The notes under the pieces: generated by a model
Told to the model about the DNA's origin: nothing
The model's input: the letters and a program-made list of their open reading frames with translations, nothing else
Databases searched by the model: none
Shown: one piece after another, positions 9,997 to 19,345 of the stretch
Numbering within the stretch: position 1 is the stretch's first letter
Layout of the letters: the number at the start of each line of letters is the position of its first letter
Program-made: the position numbers and the translations under genes
NCBI RefSeq assembly: GCF_029633865.1
Contig: NC_079224.1
Span: 18,131,126 to 18,195,125, forward strand
DNA length: 64,000 nt
From: Lampris incognitus
Lineage: Eukaryota; Chordata; Actinopteri; Lampriformes; Lampridae
Direction of reading: 5' to 3'

Positions 9997-11222
9997 ATCT
10001 TCTTTGGGATGCCACAGTCCCTGCCATGCCTCAACTAGAGTGAAATCCATCATGTGGAACACAATCCTGTGATACCAACTAGACAATCCACTCCTCCCAT
10101 ATATTTATTGTACATCTGAACAATACTTGGGCATGGAGCTTCCATTGCTTCCTTTGTTTTCTTACCCTACTTGTGCATTGAGACTGTTGGGTTGGCTGAG
10201 GTAAAGGTTGAGAGGAGTGTGACAGCATGATTGTCATGCCATTTAACTGCCCTGAGCTGGACTATATCGTGCCCGGTTTCTTTCTCTTCAAAGGCTCCCC
10301 TGCCTTTCTTCTTCATTGCTGCATCCTCAGAGAAGCTGTGCTCTGCCAGGCAATTTTGCCAAACTGTTCCAACACAGTAGATCTTTCCCTTCTAGAGTGT
10401 TTTGAAAATCTATACCGCAGAACCAATTGTCAAAGAACAGCTTGTGGGAGAGGTTGTCTGGGATGCTTGCAAGTCGTAAAGCGATGTTCCCACCTACTCC
10501 AATATCTGGCATTCCATCCATTGGAGGGATTGAACCAGTATATACTTGAAAGTTGTTTCTACTTTATTTCAACACATGATATTTAGTGGCTTTTCTAAAT
10601 TACATTGGACAGCACTGAGGTTTGATTGCTCCACCATGTTCTCAATGCAGGTGTTACTTAAGAGGACCCTGAAGTATTCAGTTGGAGGGAGGCTTCACTT
10701 CTGTGGCTTGTGGGAGACTGCCTTTCCATTGTGGGACAGGAAGAATAGTCCTGTAGTTTTTCCATTCCAGTCCCTTGGCCCTTTTTGGTATTTCCTAAAC
10801 AACTAATATAGCCTAAGTCTACTACTATTACTACTTTCGGCTGTTCCAGTTAGGCGTTGCCACAAATATCCTAAGTATGCTATGAAAATAGTGATAAAAT
10901 TCAATACATTAAGAATGGGTGAAAAATGGTTATCAATGCATTTTACACCCTATCATATACTGGTAATACCTGTTGCTGCGCTTTCACCCTTACTGTCCTC
11001 ATCCTCATTACCCAATTTCCCCTCGGGGATGGATCAGGTATTCTGATTCTGATTCTCAGGCTCATTCTCACTCTCACTCTCACTTTCCCCTTGCAGGGTT
11101 GCTAACAGCTCATTGTCTTCCTCACTACTAAATTCTAATTTGTCCTCGCTAACATCAACTGGGAGTGCTAATTCTACCTTTTTCTTCTTCTTTGTAGAGC
11201 CATAGAATAATGTGTTGTTCAT
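9997..11222 (-). pseudogene. piggyBac-type transposase, N-terminal and core part
   Basis: Minus-strand blocks in order: an acidic N-terminus (11222-11034; VSEDKLEFSSEEDNELL and a SESESENEPEN run), FRKYQKGPRDWNGKT, EYFRVLLSNTCIENMVEQSN with LSAVQCNLEKPLNI (10690-10590), then MDGMPDIGVGGNIALRL, LSHKLFFDNWFCGIDFQ (10521-10400), and WHDNHAVTLLSTFTSANPTV, CPSIVQMYNKYMGGVDCLV, FHMMDFTLVEAW (10250-10030). These are core PGBD-family motifs, including the FFDNWF and NKYMGGVD blocks. About 200 codons between PLNI and the DGMPD block are missing, and stops are present. The C-terminal Cys motif lies at 4882-5690 beyond a LINE insertion. Confidence 0.8.
10815..10870 (-). repeat. Short RTE 3' end
   Basis: About 50 bp matching the 3' terminus of the RTE copy at 6286: an ACT/TAC microsatellite, CTTTCGGCTGTTCCAGTTAG and GCGTTGCCAC. 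It sits inside the piggyBac remnant. This is a severely 5'-truncated RTE insertion. Confidence 0.65.
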
Positions 11223-11547
11223 TCTCTAAAATTAAGAAAACTCCATGTAAAATATAAACATACGCTGTGCAGAGAGGACTCACTGTTACAGTAGACTATA
11301 CAGTGTAATAGCCTGACCTTTATTACAACTAACATTATCAAATTCATCTAGGTTAATTTGTAGATATGAAAAGAAAATTATAATCATAATTACTGTTATG
11401 CTTTTGAACAGTATATAAACCTAAATACACAATACCAAAAAAGGTCACAGTGGGAATTATTAAAGATATGGTGTAATTTCGTGGCAATATTTGCATTTTA
11501 ACAATTTTCCATTACTGAATTATCAAATAAAGAAGAGAGAAAAAAGG
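11223..11547. other. No gene seen
   Basis: AT-rich DNA upstream of the piggyBac remnant, with no terminal inverted repeat I could define. Confidence 0.4.
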
Positions 11548-11549
11548 CA

Positions 11550-11715
11550 CTTTATTTTGTCATTGTACAGTTGTTCAGTTACAGTGAAATTTGTTTTCTG
11601 CATTTAACCCATCCTATTCTATAGGAACAGTGGGCAGCTGTGGTGCCGCCCGGGGACCAGCTCCAGTTTTTTTTTCCTGTTGCCTTGGTCATGGGCACAG
11701 GTGGGAGGTACATTA
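11550..11715 (-). repeat. Reversed 3' end of a fish repeat (family B related)
   Basis: Starts with AGGCACTTTATTTTGTCATTG, the reverse of a common fish retroposon 3' end, and continues with blocks shared with 44640-45010 (GGAACAGTGGGCAGCTGTGG, GGGGACCAGCTCCAGTT, CTGTTGCCTTGGTCATGGGC). Truncated. Confidence 0.5.
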
Positions 11716-11979
11716 AACATTTAAAAATTAAACTTTACTTACCTATTATTGTGAATACAATTTTTTGCAGATTGTAAAATTACAGAGAAGATGATTTCAG
11801 ACCAATTTTGTGGGGAAAGATGATGGCGCTGAACCATGAGACGAAGGCCTCAAAAAAGGGATTCAACATGGCCTCCAGAGAGTCATATGATAAATTAAAA
11901 CACTGCTATTGGTTTCCTTAGGGCCCTGCCTCTTTTTTTTAAAGTATCATAACTGTTAGTGTAAAAGACCAAAACTTGG

Positions 11980-12345
11980 GCGGCACGGTGGCCCAGTGGT
12001 TAGCGCTGTCGCCTCACAGCAAGAAGGTCCTGGGTTTGAACCTTGGGATTGTTAAACCTCAGCGGTCACCACAGGTTGTCCTCTGTGTGGAGTTTGCATG
12101 TTCTCCTGTGTCTGTGGTGGGTTTTCTATGGGTGCTCCAGTTTCCCCCACCATAAAAAGAAACATGCATGTTAGGGTTTATACTCCTGTCTGTGCCCCTG
12201 ACCAAGGCAATGGGAAATGAACTGGAGTTGGTCCTCGGGTGCAGCATGAAGGCGGCAGCCCACTGCTCCTGGCTACATAGATCACAGCTAGGATTTGTTA
12301 ATTTCCAGTAACTGGATTTCCCCAAGGGAATAAAGGAAAAACATT
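11980..12345 (+). repeat. tRNA-headed SINE-like repeat, family B
   Basis: Begins GGCGGCACGGTGGCCCAGTG, followed by GTTAGCGCTGTCGCCTCACA and a B-box-like GGGTTTGAACC, i.e. a tRNA-like pol III promoter layout. Then come GAGTTTGCATGTTCTCC, GTTAGGGTTTATACTCCTGT and GGAGTTGGTCC. Its body matches the reversed copy at 44640-45010. No coding capacity. Confidence 0.7.
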
Positions 12346-12369
12346 TTTTAAAAAATGGGTATGTTACCT

Positions 12370-12920
12370 CAAGGCAATGGCGGACTGGCCATCTGGAGCA
12401 CAGGGAGTTTTCCCGGTGGGCCGCTTGACAATTGGGGTTGAGGCAATGCAAAATATAAATAACCCCAGCTTAACCAGGTGTTGTGTGTGTCTGACTGTCC
12501 CAGGCGAGTAGGCTGCCGCCCCACTGCAGTTGGGTATTAAATCTGTCAGCCTCTCTCCCCCAGCTAAATACTTTTGGTCCGGTCCATTCTAACGTTTCCG
12601 GGCCCAGCCCCTTTCCCGTCTCTGTTAAGTGGCGACATTTGGATACATAGTGGAGTGGCGCAAGATGGACAAACAAAAAGAGAAAGAAAAAAACCCCGCA
12701 AAGGGGGTGCTGAAAAGCTGAGAGAGAAGATGCTGCAGTCCCTTGAGACTGATGCAGCCAAATGATTTAAAATAACAAATTATTCATTTGGCGCCGTTTC
12801 CCGTCAATCATCTCAGCCTAGTGAGCCTGCAGGCACTGGCAACAGAGAGCAGAGAGAGCAGCCCACTGAACACAACGACACCAGTCCAACTGTTAGTCAA
12901 GGTTCTGCAGCTAACGCGGT
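12370..12920 (+). pseudogene. 5' part of a hAT (ZMYM1-like) transposon
   Basis: Opens with a GGCGGACTGGCCATCTGG...CCCGGTGGGCCG terminus (partly quoted) typical of a fish hAT family. From 12665 a short ORF reads MDKQKEKEK then GGAEKLREKMLQSLETDAAK before a stop, and continues in frame with SQGSAANAV-like Ser/Pro-rich sequence. A basic MDK start followed by AEKLR-K-KTLE-DA-K is the N-terminus of the zinc finger MYM-type-1-like hAT proteins. The rest of the gene is absent here. A C-terminal piece of a similar protein lies at 43720-44455, but the two need not be one copy. Confidence 0.6.
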
Positions 12921-13204
12921 ATGACAGAAGACAATATGAATAAGATAAGCAATGCTTGGGTTTGGCTTGGGTGCCTTTTGTTGAAACAAGCGCTCGTCAG
13001 TGTCACTTTTCACAAACCGACCAATCACAGCCTGGACGGTGCGGAACGTTAAAAAAAACGAAGGTTGATGCGCTTCAGCGAACTTTCGAAATGTTGAACT
13101 CGTAGACCTTTTTACAGCTGACGTCGTCAAAAGTGCGCGCATTTATTTAGGCAACGAAACTATTTTATAATAAACTATTTTATGGCGACAAGCACAGGCG
13201 CTAG

Positions 13205-13320
13205 TCCATGAATACTGGGATGGCATCCAGCGCTTTACTTGTGCCCCCGTCCATAGGGTTGGAGGTTGTGTCAGGAAGGGCATCCGGCGTAAAATTTTGC
13301 CAAATCATTGTGCGGATTGT
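13205..13320 (+). repeat. Possible RTE 3' UTR fragment
   Basis: GTGTCAGGAAGGGCATCCGG followed by CGTAAAATTTTGCCAAATCA and a TGCGGAT block resembles the 3' UTR of fish RTE elements. There is no terminal microsatellite, so the call is tentative. Confidence 0.4.
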
Positions 13321-13399
13321 GTATTCGTGTTAATGCGCATGCGTGCGTGTAATGGCGCCAACGCGAGTGCCACTGGCTGAAGGTATGCCGTATTCCATT

Positions 13400-13965
13400 A
13401 TATGTCCAGTAAAAGTTCCTTAACAGATAACGTCTCCCTGGTCTTTTGACGGATCTTACACTGGCGACGAGGATGGGATCCGAATGCAGAGCAGTTTTAT
13501 CGGAGCTGCGCAGCTTCGTGCATGACACTCGGGCGGCTAGCTTCAGCGATGCTTCAACGTCGTTTGCGAACCTGTGAGTAACTAGCACCATGCCAACGCT
13601 GGGTGGGATGAAAGTTTGGTGAAGGCTCTGGCAATTCAGTTGAAGAGTACATTGAACGACTGGGATGGTTTTTTGTTTTCGTTTTTTTTTGTTTTTTTTT
13701 TATGCTAACGGGATAAAGGACAATGAAAAAAGTGTGTATGGCGCTGCAACATAATCAGCGTTGCGGTCTGTGCTCGCTCCCCAGCTGCCGACCTCGGTGA
13801 GCTATGCGGACACAGTTTCAGCGCTGAGGCGCCGTTACAGTCCAGCTCCTTCAGGAATTGTGCAGCGTTTTCTGTTTCATAATTGTAAACAAAAACAAGG
13901 CCAAAGCATTTCGAGCTATATTGCTGAGTCAAAAGGTTCCGGGCAATTTTTCAGTCTCAGTCCGC
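13400..13965 (+). pseudogene. Ty3/gypsy remnant: LTR edge, PBS and partial gag
   Basis: CTTACA at about 13455 is followed by CTGGCGACGAGGATGGGATC, an LTR end plus primer-binding-site arrangement seen in fish Ty3 elements. Downstream plus-strand frames read EGSGNSVEEYIERLGWFF and, after stops and a poly-T tract, SVSYADTVSALRRRYSPAPS, QRFLFHNCKQKQGQSISSYI, the core of a gag capsid domain. It breaks off near 13965 with no pol. It is unrelated in sequence to the complete gypsy at 14930-19345. Confidence 0.65.
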
Positions 13966-14615
13966 CCCAGCCTAGAGGCAACTATGTACCATAGGGTTAA
14001 CTTGGGTGATGTGGATATTATTTTTTCTTTCCTGTTGAATATTTGAAATGGCACTTTCGTTCTTTCCTTTGTGTATCCAACACACTGTTTTTTTCAATAT
14101 TGAAAATAGATCATCATCCAGGCTACATGTTTTATTTACTTTTCTCCCACCACCCCCTATTTGATACTGCCTTAAATGTTGTTTTAGAAGCCTAACAATT
14201 GTTGTATAGCCTAAGTGACCCGTTCTGTGCATGAACACTGTATGCTTGTTTGCAGTTGTGCATTTAATGGTATAGAATCGTGAGGTAAAGATTTATATTA
14301 TGTGCAATAGGCTATGACGAGTGATAAAACAAGTTGAGGATTAATACCTCATGAATTTTGTCTCATGTTATAACAGTGTAATGCTGGTTTCTCCTAGTTT
14401 AGAGTCCAGACAAAAAAATTAAAGCCTTGACTGATGGTCTGAAGATTTTTAATTTACTGTCTTGCACTTCATCAATAATGTAAGTGCCAAACAGAGACGT
14501 ACAGATGGAAGGAAAAACAAATTAAAACTCCATTAGCATTACATTAATTAGTAACTTGTTAGCACCAGAAAGTTAGCAAACGCATAAAATAAACTCAATT
14601 ATTTTACGCAAATAA
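13966..14615. other. No gene seen
   Basis: AT-rich DNA with scattered poly-T/A and no supportable coding or repeat signal. Confidence 0.45.
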
Positions 14616-14670
14616 GCATCCCCGTGACCCTGAGAACAGGATAAGTGGTTTGGATAATGGATCGATGGAA
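14616..14670 (+). repeat. Family A repeat, 3' tail only
   Basis: GACCCTGAGAACAGGATAAG and GGTTTGGATAATGGATCGAT match the tail of the copy at 25173-25553. Confidence 0.6.
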
Positions 14671-14929
14671 ATATAATTACACTACATTGTTACCACTTGT
14701 TGGGAAATAACAAAGTAAAAGCAATATAACCAGTGATTAAAGTGGGCCGGAGCTACCCGGATCCCGACACCGGCACTTCCCCTCCTCCCCCAAGTCAACC
14801 GGAGCTGAGATCCGGCACTCTGTAGACAGGAGTAATTTCAACCTTTTTGTCACAGTAAAATTTAAAACAAAAAACATGATGCAGCCAATTCACAAGCATT
14901 ACAAAATAAATCGCAAATAAAGTCGTTCT

Positions 14930-15172
14930 TGTAGAGCCGAAGTAACGGAGAAGACCGTAGGTTCACACTTTAGCCGTGTAGGCAACTTTCGTTAATTAAC
15001 GGTAAATCAGCGAGACAAACCAAACCCACAGCTCGACTGAGCGGAGGTGGCAAGAATAACCAGAAAACTGGCTGGACAACCATAACTTAACCCTGCGTTA
15101 ACCTGCCAGGGCAACCATGACTTAACCCTTAGTTCCTGGGTTGAATTCTGTCCCCAATACGTGTCCACCACA
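14930..15172 (-). repeat. Gypsy 3' LTR
   Basis: 243 bp, TGTAGAGCC...CCACCACA on the plus strand, i.e. TG...CA in both directions. By eye it is the same as the copy at 19103-19345 at every position. Confidence 0.92.
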
Positions 15173-15173
15173 T

Positions 15174-15188
15174 GAGCCCCCCCAGAAT
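15174..15188 (-). other. Gypsy polypurine tract
   Basis: Minus strand TTCTGGGGGGGCTCA lies immediately before the 3' LTR, as expected for the plus-strand DNA primer site. Confidence 0.75.
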
Positions 15189-15193
15189 TCGCC

Positions 15194-15958
15194 CTAGTAA
15201 TCGAAGTCAGGCAGGCGCGGGTGGACGACAGGCCGTCCGCGGCGGCTCCGGATAACAGGGGCCGGAGTGTCTGTGGGAGGCATTGACGCGGGCCTGTGGA
15301 GGTCGGCCTGAGGAGCAGAAGAGGCAGCTCGGGCCTCCACGGGGGGAGGAGGCGGAGCCGGGGGACGACCGCGACGAGGAGGTTGGGCTAACTCCAACGG
15401 CTGCGTCAAGTCCAGGTGTGCGGGTTTAACTCGGTCCACTGAAACATGCTCGGCCGTGCCCCCAAAATCCACCACCAGGTGCTTAGTTCCCCGTTCCAGG
15501 ACGCGGAAGGGGCCGTCATAAGGGGGTTGCAGAGGGGGGCGGTGTGCGTCGTGACGGATGAACACGTAGTCCGCTGACTGCAGACCTGGGGGCACCTGGG
15601 ACACCGGAGCGCCGTGTTGGGCGGTAGGGACGGGTGTGAAAGCTCTGACCCCGTCCAGCAAGGAGGCTCGTTGGTCCACAGCTGACCAGGGACGCGTTGC
15701 ATTGGGCATGAAATCGCCTGGGACTCGCAGCGGCGTGCCGTACACCAGCTCCGCAGAGGAGGCTTGTAGGTCTTCCTTCGGGGCGGTCCGCAGGCCCAGC
15801 ATGACCCATGGGAGCTTGTCAACCCAGTTGCAGTCCTTGAGAGTAGCCCGAAGCGCAGCCTTCATGGACCGGTGGAAGCGCTCACATAGGCCGTTCGCCT
15901 GAGGGTGGTAGGCGGTAGTGCGATGAAGCTTGACGCCCAGAGCCTCACCCACAGCATT
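15194..15958 (-). pseudogene. Gypsy integrase, core end and C-terminal domain
   Basis: About 254 codons in frame with the upstream pol frame, separated from it by a TGA at 15959-15961. It carries the end of the integrase catalytic core, with the glutamate of the D-D-E triad in YHPQANGLCERFHRSMKAAL, then WVMLGLRTAPKEDL, a GPF/Y-like module (PYDGPFRVLERG, DRVKPAHL) and a Pro-rich, basic end (RSRRGRPVVHPRLPDFDY). The stop codon separates the third catalytic residue from the first two, so integrase would be truncated unless the stop is read through. Confidence 0.88.
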
Positions 15959-18046
15959 TCATAGCTCTGAGGTAAACTGTGGCCCACGGTCAGATGAAAG
16001 GTCGGAAGGCGTACCGAAACGTGAGACCCACGACCCAATAAAAGCCCGGGCCACATCAGCAGACGTCGTGGATGCCAGGGGAACAGCTTCAGGCCAGCGC
16101 GTAGTCCTGTCCACCACAGTGAAGAGGTAGGTGAACCCATGGGAGGGGGGTAGGGGACCAACCAGGTCGATGTGGACATGGTCAAATCGTCTCTCCGGCA
16201 CTGCGAAGCGTTCCAGGGGCGCCTTAATGTGGCGGTGTATCTTAGCCCGCTGACAGGCAACACACGAGTCGGCCCACGCTTTCACGTCTCTCTTAAGTCC
16301 CTCCCACACAAACTTAGCAGAGGTCAGGCGCACGGATGGCTTACCGCCTGGATGAGAGAGGCCGTGCACAGCTTCAAATACGGGGCGTCTCCAGCTGTGC
16401 GGGACGATGGGCCTGGGCTGTCCTGTGGAGACGTCACACAGGAGGGTGACACCTGTGTCGCTGAAAGGAACGTCCTGCAGGCGGAGCCCCGTGCCGGAGG
16501 CCCGGAGACGGAGGATGCTCGGGTCCGTGGCCTGGTCAGCAGCCATCTGTGCATAGTCAAGGCCTAGGTGGACCGCTCCAATCACTGCCCTAGACAGGCA
16601 GTCAGCTACCTGGTTAGACTTACCAGCGACGTGCTGGATGTCGGTAGTGAATTCCGAAATGTAGGAGAGTTGTCGCTGCTGGCGAGCGGACCATGGCTCG
16701 GCCGTCTTGGACATGGCAAACGTGAGGGGCTTGTGGTCCACGTACGCAGTAAACTCGCGGCCCTCTAGCAGGAAACGGAAATGCCGGACGGCGAGCCAGA
16801 GACCGAGGAGTTCCCTGTCAAAAGTACTATACTTGCGCTCTCGGGGTGTAAGCTGGCGACTGAAAAAGGCCAAAGGCTGCCAAGCCCCCCCCACCCACTG
16901 TTCGTGAACCGCACCAACAGCATAGTCCGATGCATCCGTGGTTATGGAAATAGGCGCTGTGGGTGAAGGATGCGCTAGCAGGGTAGCCTGGGAGAGCGCA
17001 GCTTTAGTCTCGGTGAACGCACGGTCCCGCTCTGCTGTCCAGTCGACCGCCTGGTTGGGGGACATGCCTTTCAGCGCCTCGTACAGTGGCCGGATGATAA
17101 AGGCGGCTCGAGGAATGAAGCGGTGGTAGAATGTCACCATCCCGATGAACTCCCTGAGCGCTCGAGCTGTTTGGGGGCGCGGAAAGGCCGCCACCGCTTC
17201 CACCTTTGAGGGCAGGGGGACTGCCCCGTCCCCAGTGATGCGGTGCCCGAGGAAATCAATGGCTGTCAGCCCGAACCAGCACTTCGCCGGGTTGACGATC
17301 AGCCCATGCTGGCTGAGGCTTGTGAAGAGGGCATGAAGATGGGACAGGTGTTCTTCCTCGGAGGCACTGGCGATGAGTATGTCGTCCAAATAGACGAAGA
17401 TGAAAGGAAGGCCACGGAGCACTGAATCCATCAGCCGCTGAAAGGACTGGGCCGCGTTTTTGAGTCCAAATGGCATTCGTAGGAATTCAAATAGGCCGAA
17501 TGGGGTTGTCACCGCTGTCTTGGGGATGTCTGAGGGGTGCACGGGAACTTGATGATAACCACGGACCAGGTCGACTTTTGAGAAGACGCATTTGCCAGAC
17601 AGGTTTGCAGAAAAGTCCTGGATATGCGGGACAGGATAGCGGTCAGGCGTGGTGGCGTCATTTAGTCGGCGGTAGTCCCCGCATGGGCGCCAACCTCCAT
17701 CAGGCTTAGCGACGATGTGGAGTGGGGACGCCCACGGGCTGTCAGAGCGGCGGATGATCCCCATGCGTTCCAGGTGCTCGAACTCAGACTTGGCAATGGC
17801 GAGTTTGGCGGGGTCGAGACGCCTGGCTCTGGCGTAGACCGGGGGCCCCTTCGTAGCAATGTGATGCTCCACCCCATGCTTAGCGGTGGGTGCAGAGAAG
17901 GTAGGCTGGGTGAGGTCAGGGAACTCAGCGAGGAGGCGGTTGAACTTGTCTGCCTCTGAGAGAGAGTTGGCTAGACCTGCATAGGCCGCTTCCCTCCGCG
18001 TACATGCGAAGGAGGAGAAGGTTAAGGCATCGACCAGACGGCTGTT
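15959..18046 (-). pseudogene. Gypsy reverse transcriptase, RNase H and integrase start
   Basis: One frame is open from after a TAG (18047-18049) to a TGA (15959-15961). In order: linker; RT with [68 protein letters not shown] and the catalytic box [11 protein letters not shown]; RNase H with [31 protein letters not shown] and [10 protein letters not shown] blocks; integrase zinc domain (H and H in HGLSHPGG region, C-x2-C in [10 protein letters not shown]) and the first two catalytic aspartates ([22 protein letters not shown]). All catalytic residues I can check in RT are present. The break comes just after [11 protein letters not shown]. Confidence 0.92.
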
Positions 18047-18049
18047 CTA

Positions 18050-18415
18050 AATGTCCACTAGCAAACCGTAAGCGCACAAAAAATCAGCTCCGAGGAGGGG
18101 AAGCGTTACATTGGCCATGACGAACTCCCACGTGAAACGTTGTCCACCAAAACACAGTTCTACAGACCGCACGCCGTAGGTGTGGATAGGGCTGCCGTCA
18201 GCCGTCGCCAACTGGGGGCCCCGCTCCCCGCCCATGATGTCGACGTCAGTAGCAGGGAGCACGCTTCTCTGTGCGCCCGTGTCACAAAGAAATCGCCGAC
18301 CGGAGATGGTGTCGAGGATGAAGAGTAGCCTGCTCGTATCGCCAACACTCATGGCCACTACTGAGTGTTGGCCCTCTCGTTTCCCGTCGGCCTGTAGTTG
18401 CAGGGGGAACGGCAC
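18050..18415 (-). pseudogene. Gypsy aspartic protease (start of pol frame)
   Basis: About 122 codons in the pol frame, overlapping the end of gag by 58 nt. It holds the retropepsin active site in RFLCDTGAQRSVLPA, and LLGADFLCAYGLLVDI further on, the usual LG-DFL flap/dimer region of Ty3 proteases. The frame is the same as RT but closes at a TAG (18047-18049). The frame has no good initiation codon of its own at the overlap, which fits expression by frameshifting from gag. Confidence 0.85.
18341..18385 (-). promoter_or_regulatory. Predicted -1 ribosomal frameshift signal (gag to pol)
   Basis: Minus strand 18385-18379 is G GGA AAC, a consensus X XXY YYZ heptamer split exactly along the gag codons. 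A 6-nt spacer (18378-18373) is followed by an 11-bp perfect stem: GCCAACACTCA (18372-18362) pairs with TGAGTGTTGGC (18351-18341), loop 10 nt containing the gag stop. A shift of -1 enters the protease frame. Known from retroviruses and LTR elements as a recoding layout; function here is inferred from sequence. Confidence 0.8.
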
Positions 18416-19050
18416 CGTTTAGCTTTCGCACCAAATCGAGCGTGGTACATACAGAGTCCAGAGGGCTTGTAGCGGTCTGATGCTGTGGCACCACCGTCGG
18501 GCCACGCCCGCGATGTCGGCGGGGGGCCAGTGAAGGTAGGAGCCAGCACCCCGGCATGGGAGGAACGTTGTGTAGCGACGAAGAATCGGTCAGCCTCCTT
18601 TGCCAGCTCACGGGGATCAGTGATGGTGGAGTTAGCGAGCGCAGTCTGGACGTGGGGCGGCATGTTGCGCAGAAACAGCTCCATAAACAGGAAACATGGC
18701 TTTTCTTGACCCAGTAGGTTTAACATCCTGCTCATTAGCTCCGATGGTTTGCCATCTCCCAAGCTCTGAATTGCGAAGAGGCGACGTGCTCTCTCCGTTG
18801 TTGACAGTTCAAAAGTTTCAAGGAGGAGATGTTTAAGTGCGGCGTATTTACCATCGGCCGGTGGGTTGGTTATGAAACCGCTTATCCTGGAAGCCGTAGC
18901 GCCCCCCAGCGCTGCCGCTACGTAGTAGTACCTGGTCTCGTCTGCTGTTATGTCTCTGAGCGCGAACTGTGCCTCAGCCTGCGCGAACCATGTAGCCGCG
19001 GAAGACTCCCAAAACTCCGGCAGTTTAATTGCAACGGCGTTCGTAGCCAT
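18358..19050 (-). CDS. gag: Gypsy gag polyprotein
   Basis: 230 codons from an ATG 52 nt inside the 5' LTR. The structural protein would form the capsid of the retrotransposon particle. MATNAVAIKLPEFW, WFAQAEAQFALRDITADETR and AALKHLLLETFELSTTERAR are typical of Ty3 gag capsid domains. Near the C-terminus CMYHARFGAKAKRCRSPC is the modified zinc knuckle seen in this gypsy group in place of a plain CCHC box. The frame is intact. It ends 19 nt after the slippery heptamer, so a shifted fraction of ribosomes would extend into protease. Confidence 0.88.
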   Translation of the reverse strand: MATNAVAIKLPEFWESSAATWFAQAEAQFALRDITADETRYYYVAAALGGATASRISGFITNPPADGKYAALKHLLLETFELSTTERARRLFAIQSLGDGKPSELMSRMLNLLGQEKPCFLFMELFLRNMPPHVQTALANSTITDPRELAKEADRFFVATQRSSHAGVLAPTFTGPPPTSRAWPDGGATASDRYKPSGLCMYHARFGAKAKRCRSPCNYRPTGNERANTQ

Positions 19051-19084
19051 AATGTGTGTGGTTTCAGAAAACTTATCCGAAAAC

Positions 19085-19102
19085 CGACGTCGGGGTCACC
19101 AG
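19085..19102 (-). other. Gypsy primer-binding site
   Basis: Directly after the 5' LTR (minus strand), CTGGTGACCCCGACGTCG. Position and TGGTGACCCCGAC wording fit a tRNA primer-binding site. I did not assign the tRNA. Confidence 0.75.
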
Positions 19103-19345
19103 TGTAGAGCCGAAGTAACGGAGAAGACCGTAGGTTCACACTTTAGCCGTGTAGGCAACTTTCGTTAATTAACGGTAAATCAGCGAGACAAACCAAACCC
19201 ACAGCTCGACTGAGCGGAGGTGGCAAGAATAACCAGAAAACTGGCTGGACAACCATAACTTAACCCTGCGTTAACCTGCCAGGGCAACCATGACTTAACC
19301 CTTAGTTCCTGGGTTGAATTCTGTCCCCAATACGTGTCCACCACA
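19103..19345 (-). repeat. Gypsy 5' LTR
   Basis: 243 bp, identical by eye to 14930-15172. Would carry promoter and polyadenylation signals for the element. AATTAACGG near the centre is the only AT-rich box. Confidence 0.92.

Larger units (their letters stand above)
14930..19345 (-). mobile_element. Complete Ty3/gypsy LTR retrotransposon
   Basis: A 4.4-kb element in minus orientation: 5' LTR (19103-19345), PBS, gag, a predicted -1 frameshift signal, protease, reverse transcriptase, RNase H, integrase, polypurine tract and 3' LTR (14930-15172). Order PR-RT-RH-IN defines Ty3/gypsy. No envelope gene is seen. The two LTRs look identical over 243 bp, so insertion is recent. Pol has two in-frame stop codons (18047-18049 and 15959-15961). 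Base composition is markedly more GC-rich than the surrounding DNA. A perfect target-site duplication is not seen: GTTCT precedes the left LTR and CTTCT lies 2 bp after the right LTR. Confidence 0.93.

Noticed and set aside
10227..10806. Plus-strand ORFs of 119 and 86 codons
   Set aside because: Antisense of the piggyBac remnant, whose minus-strand frames carry the family motifs.
15636..18709. Many plus-strand ORFs of 60-130 codons
   Set aside because: Antisense shadows of the GC-rich gypsy pol and gag genes.
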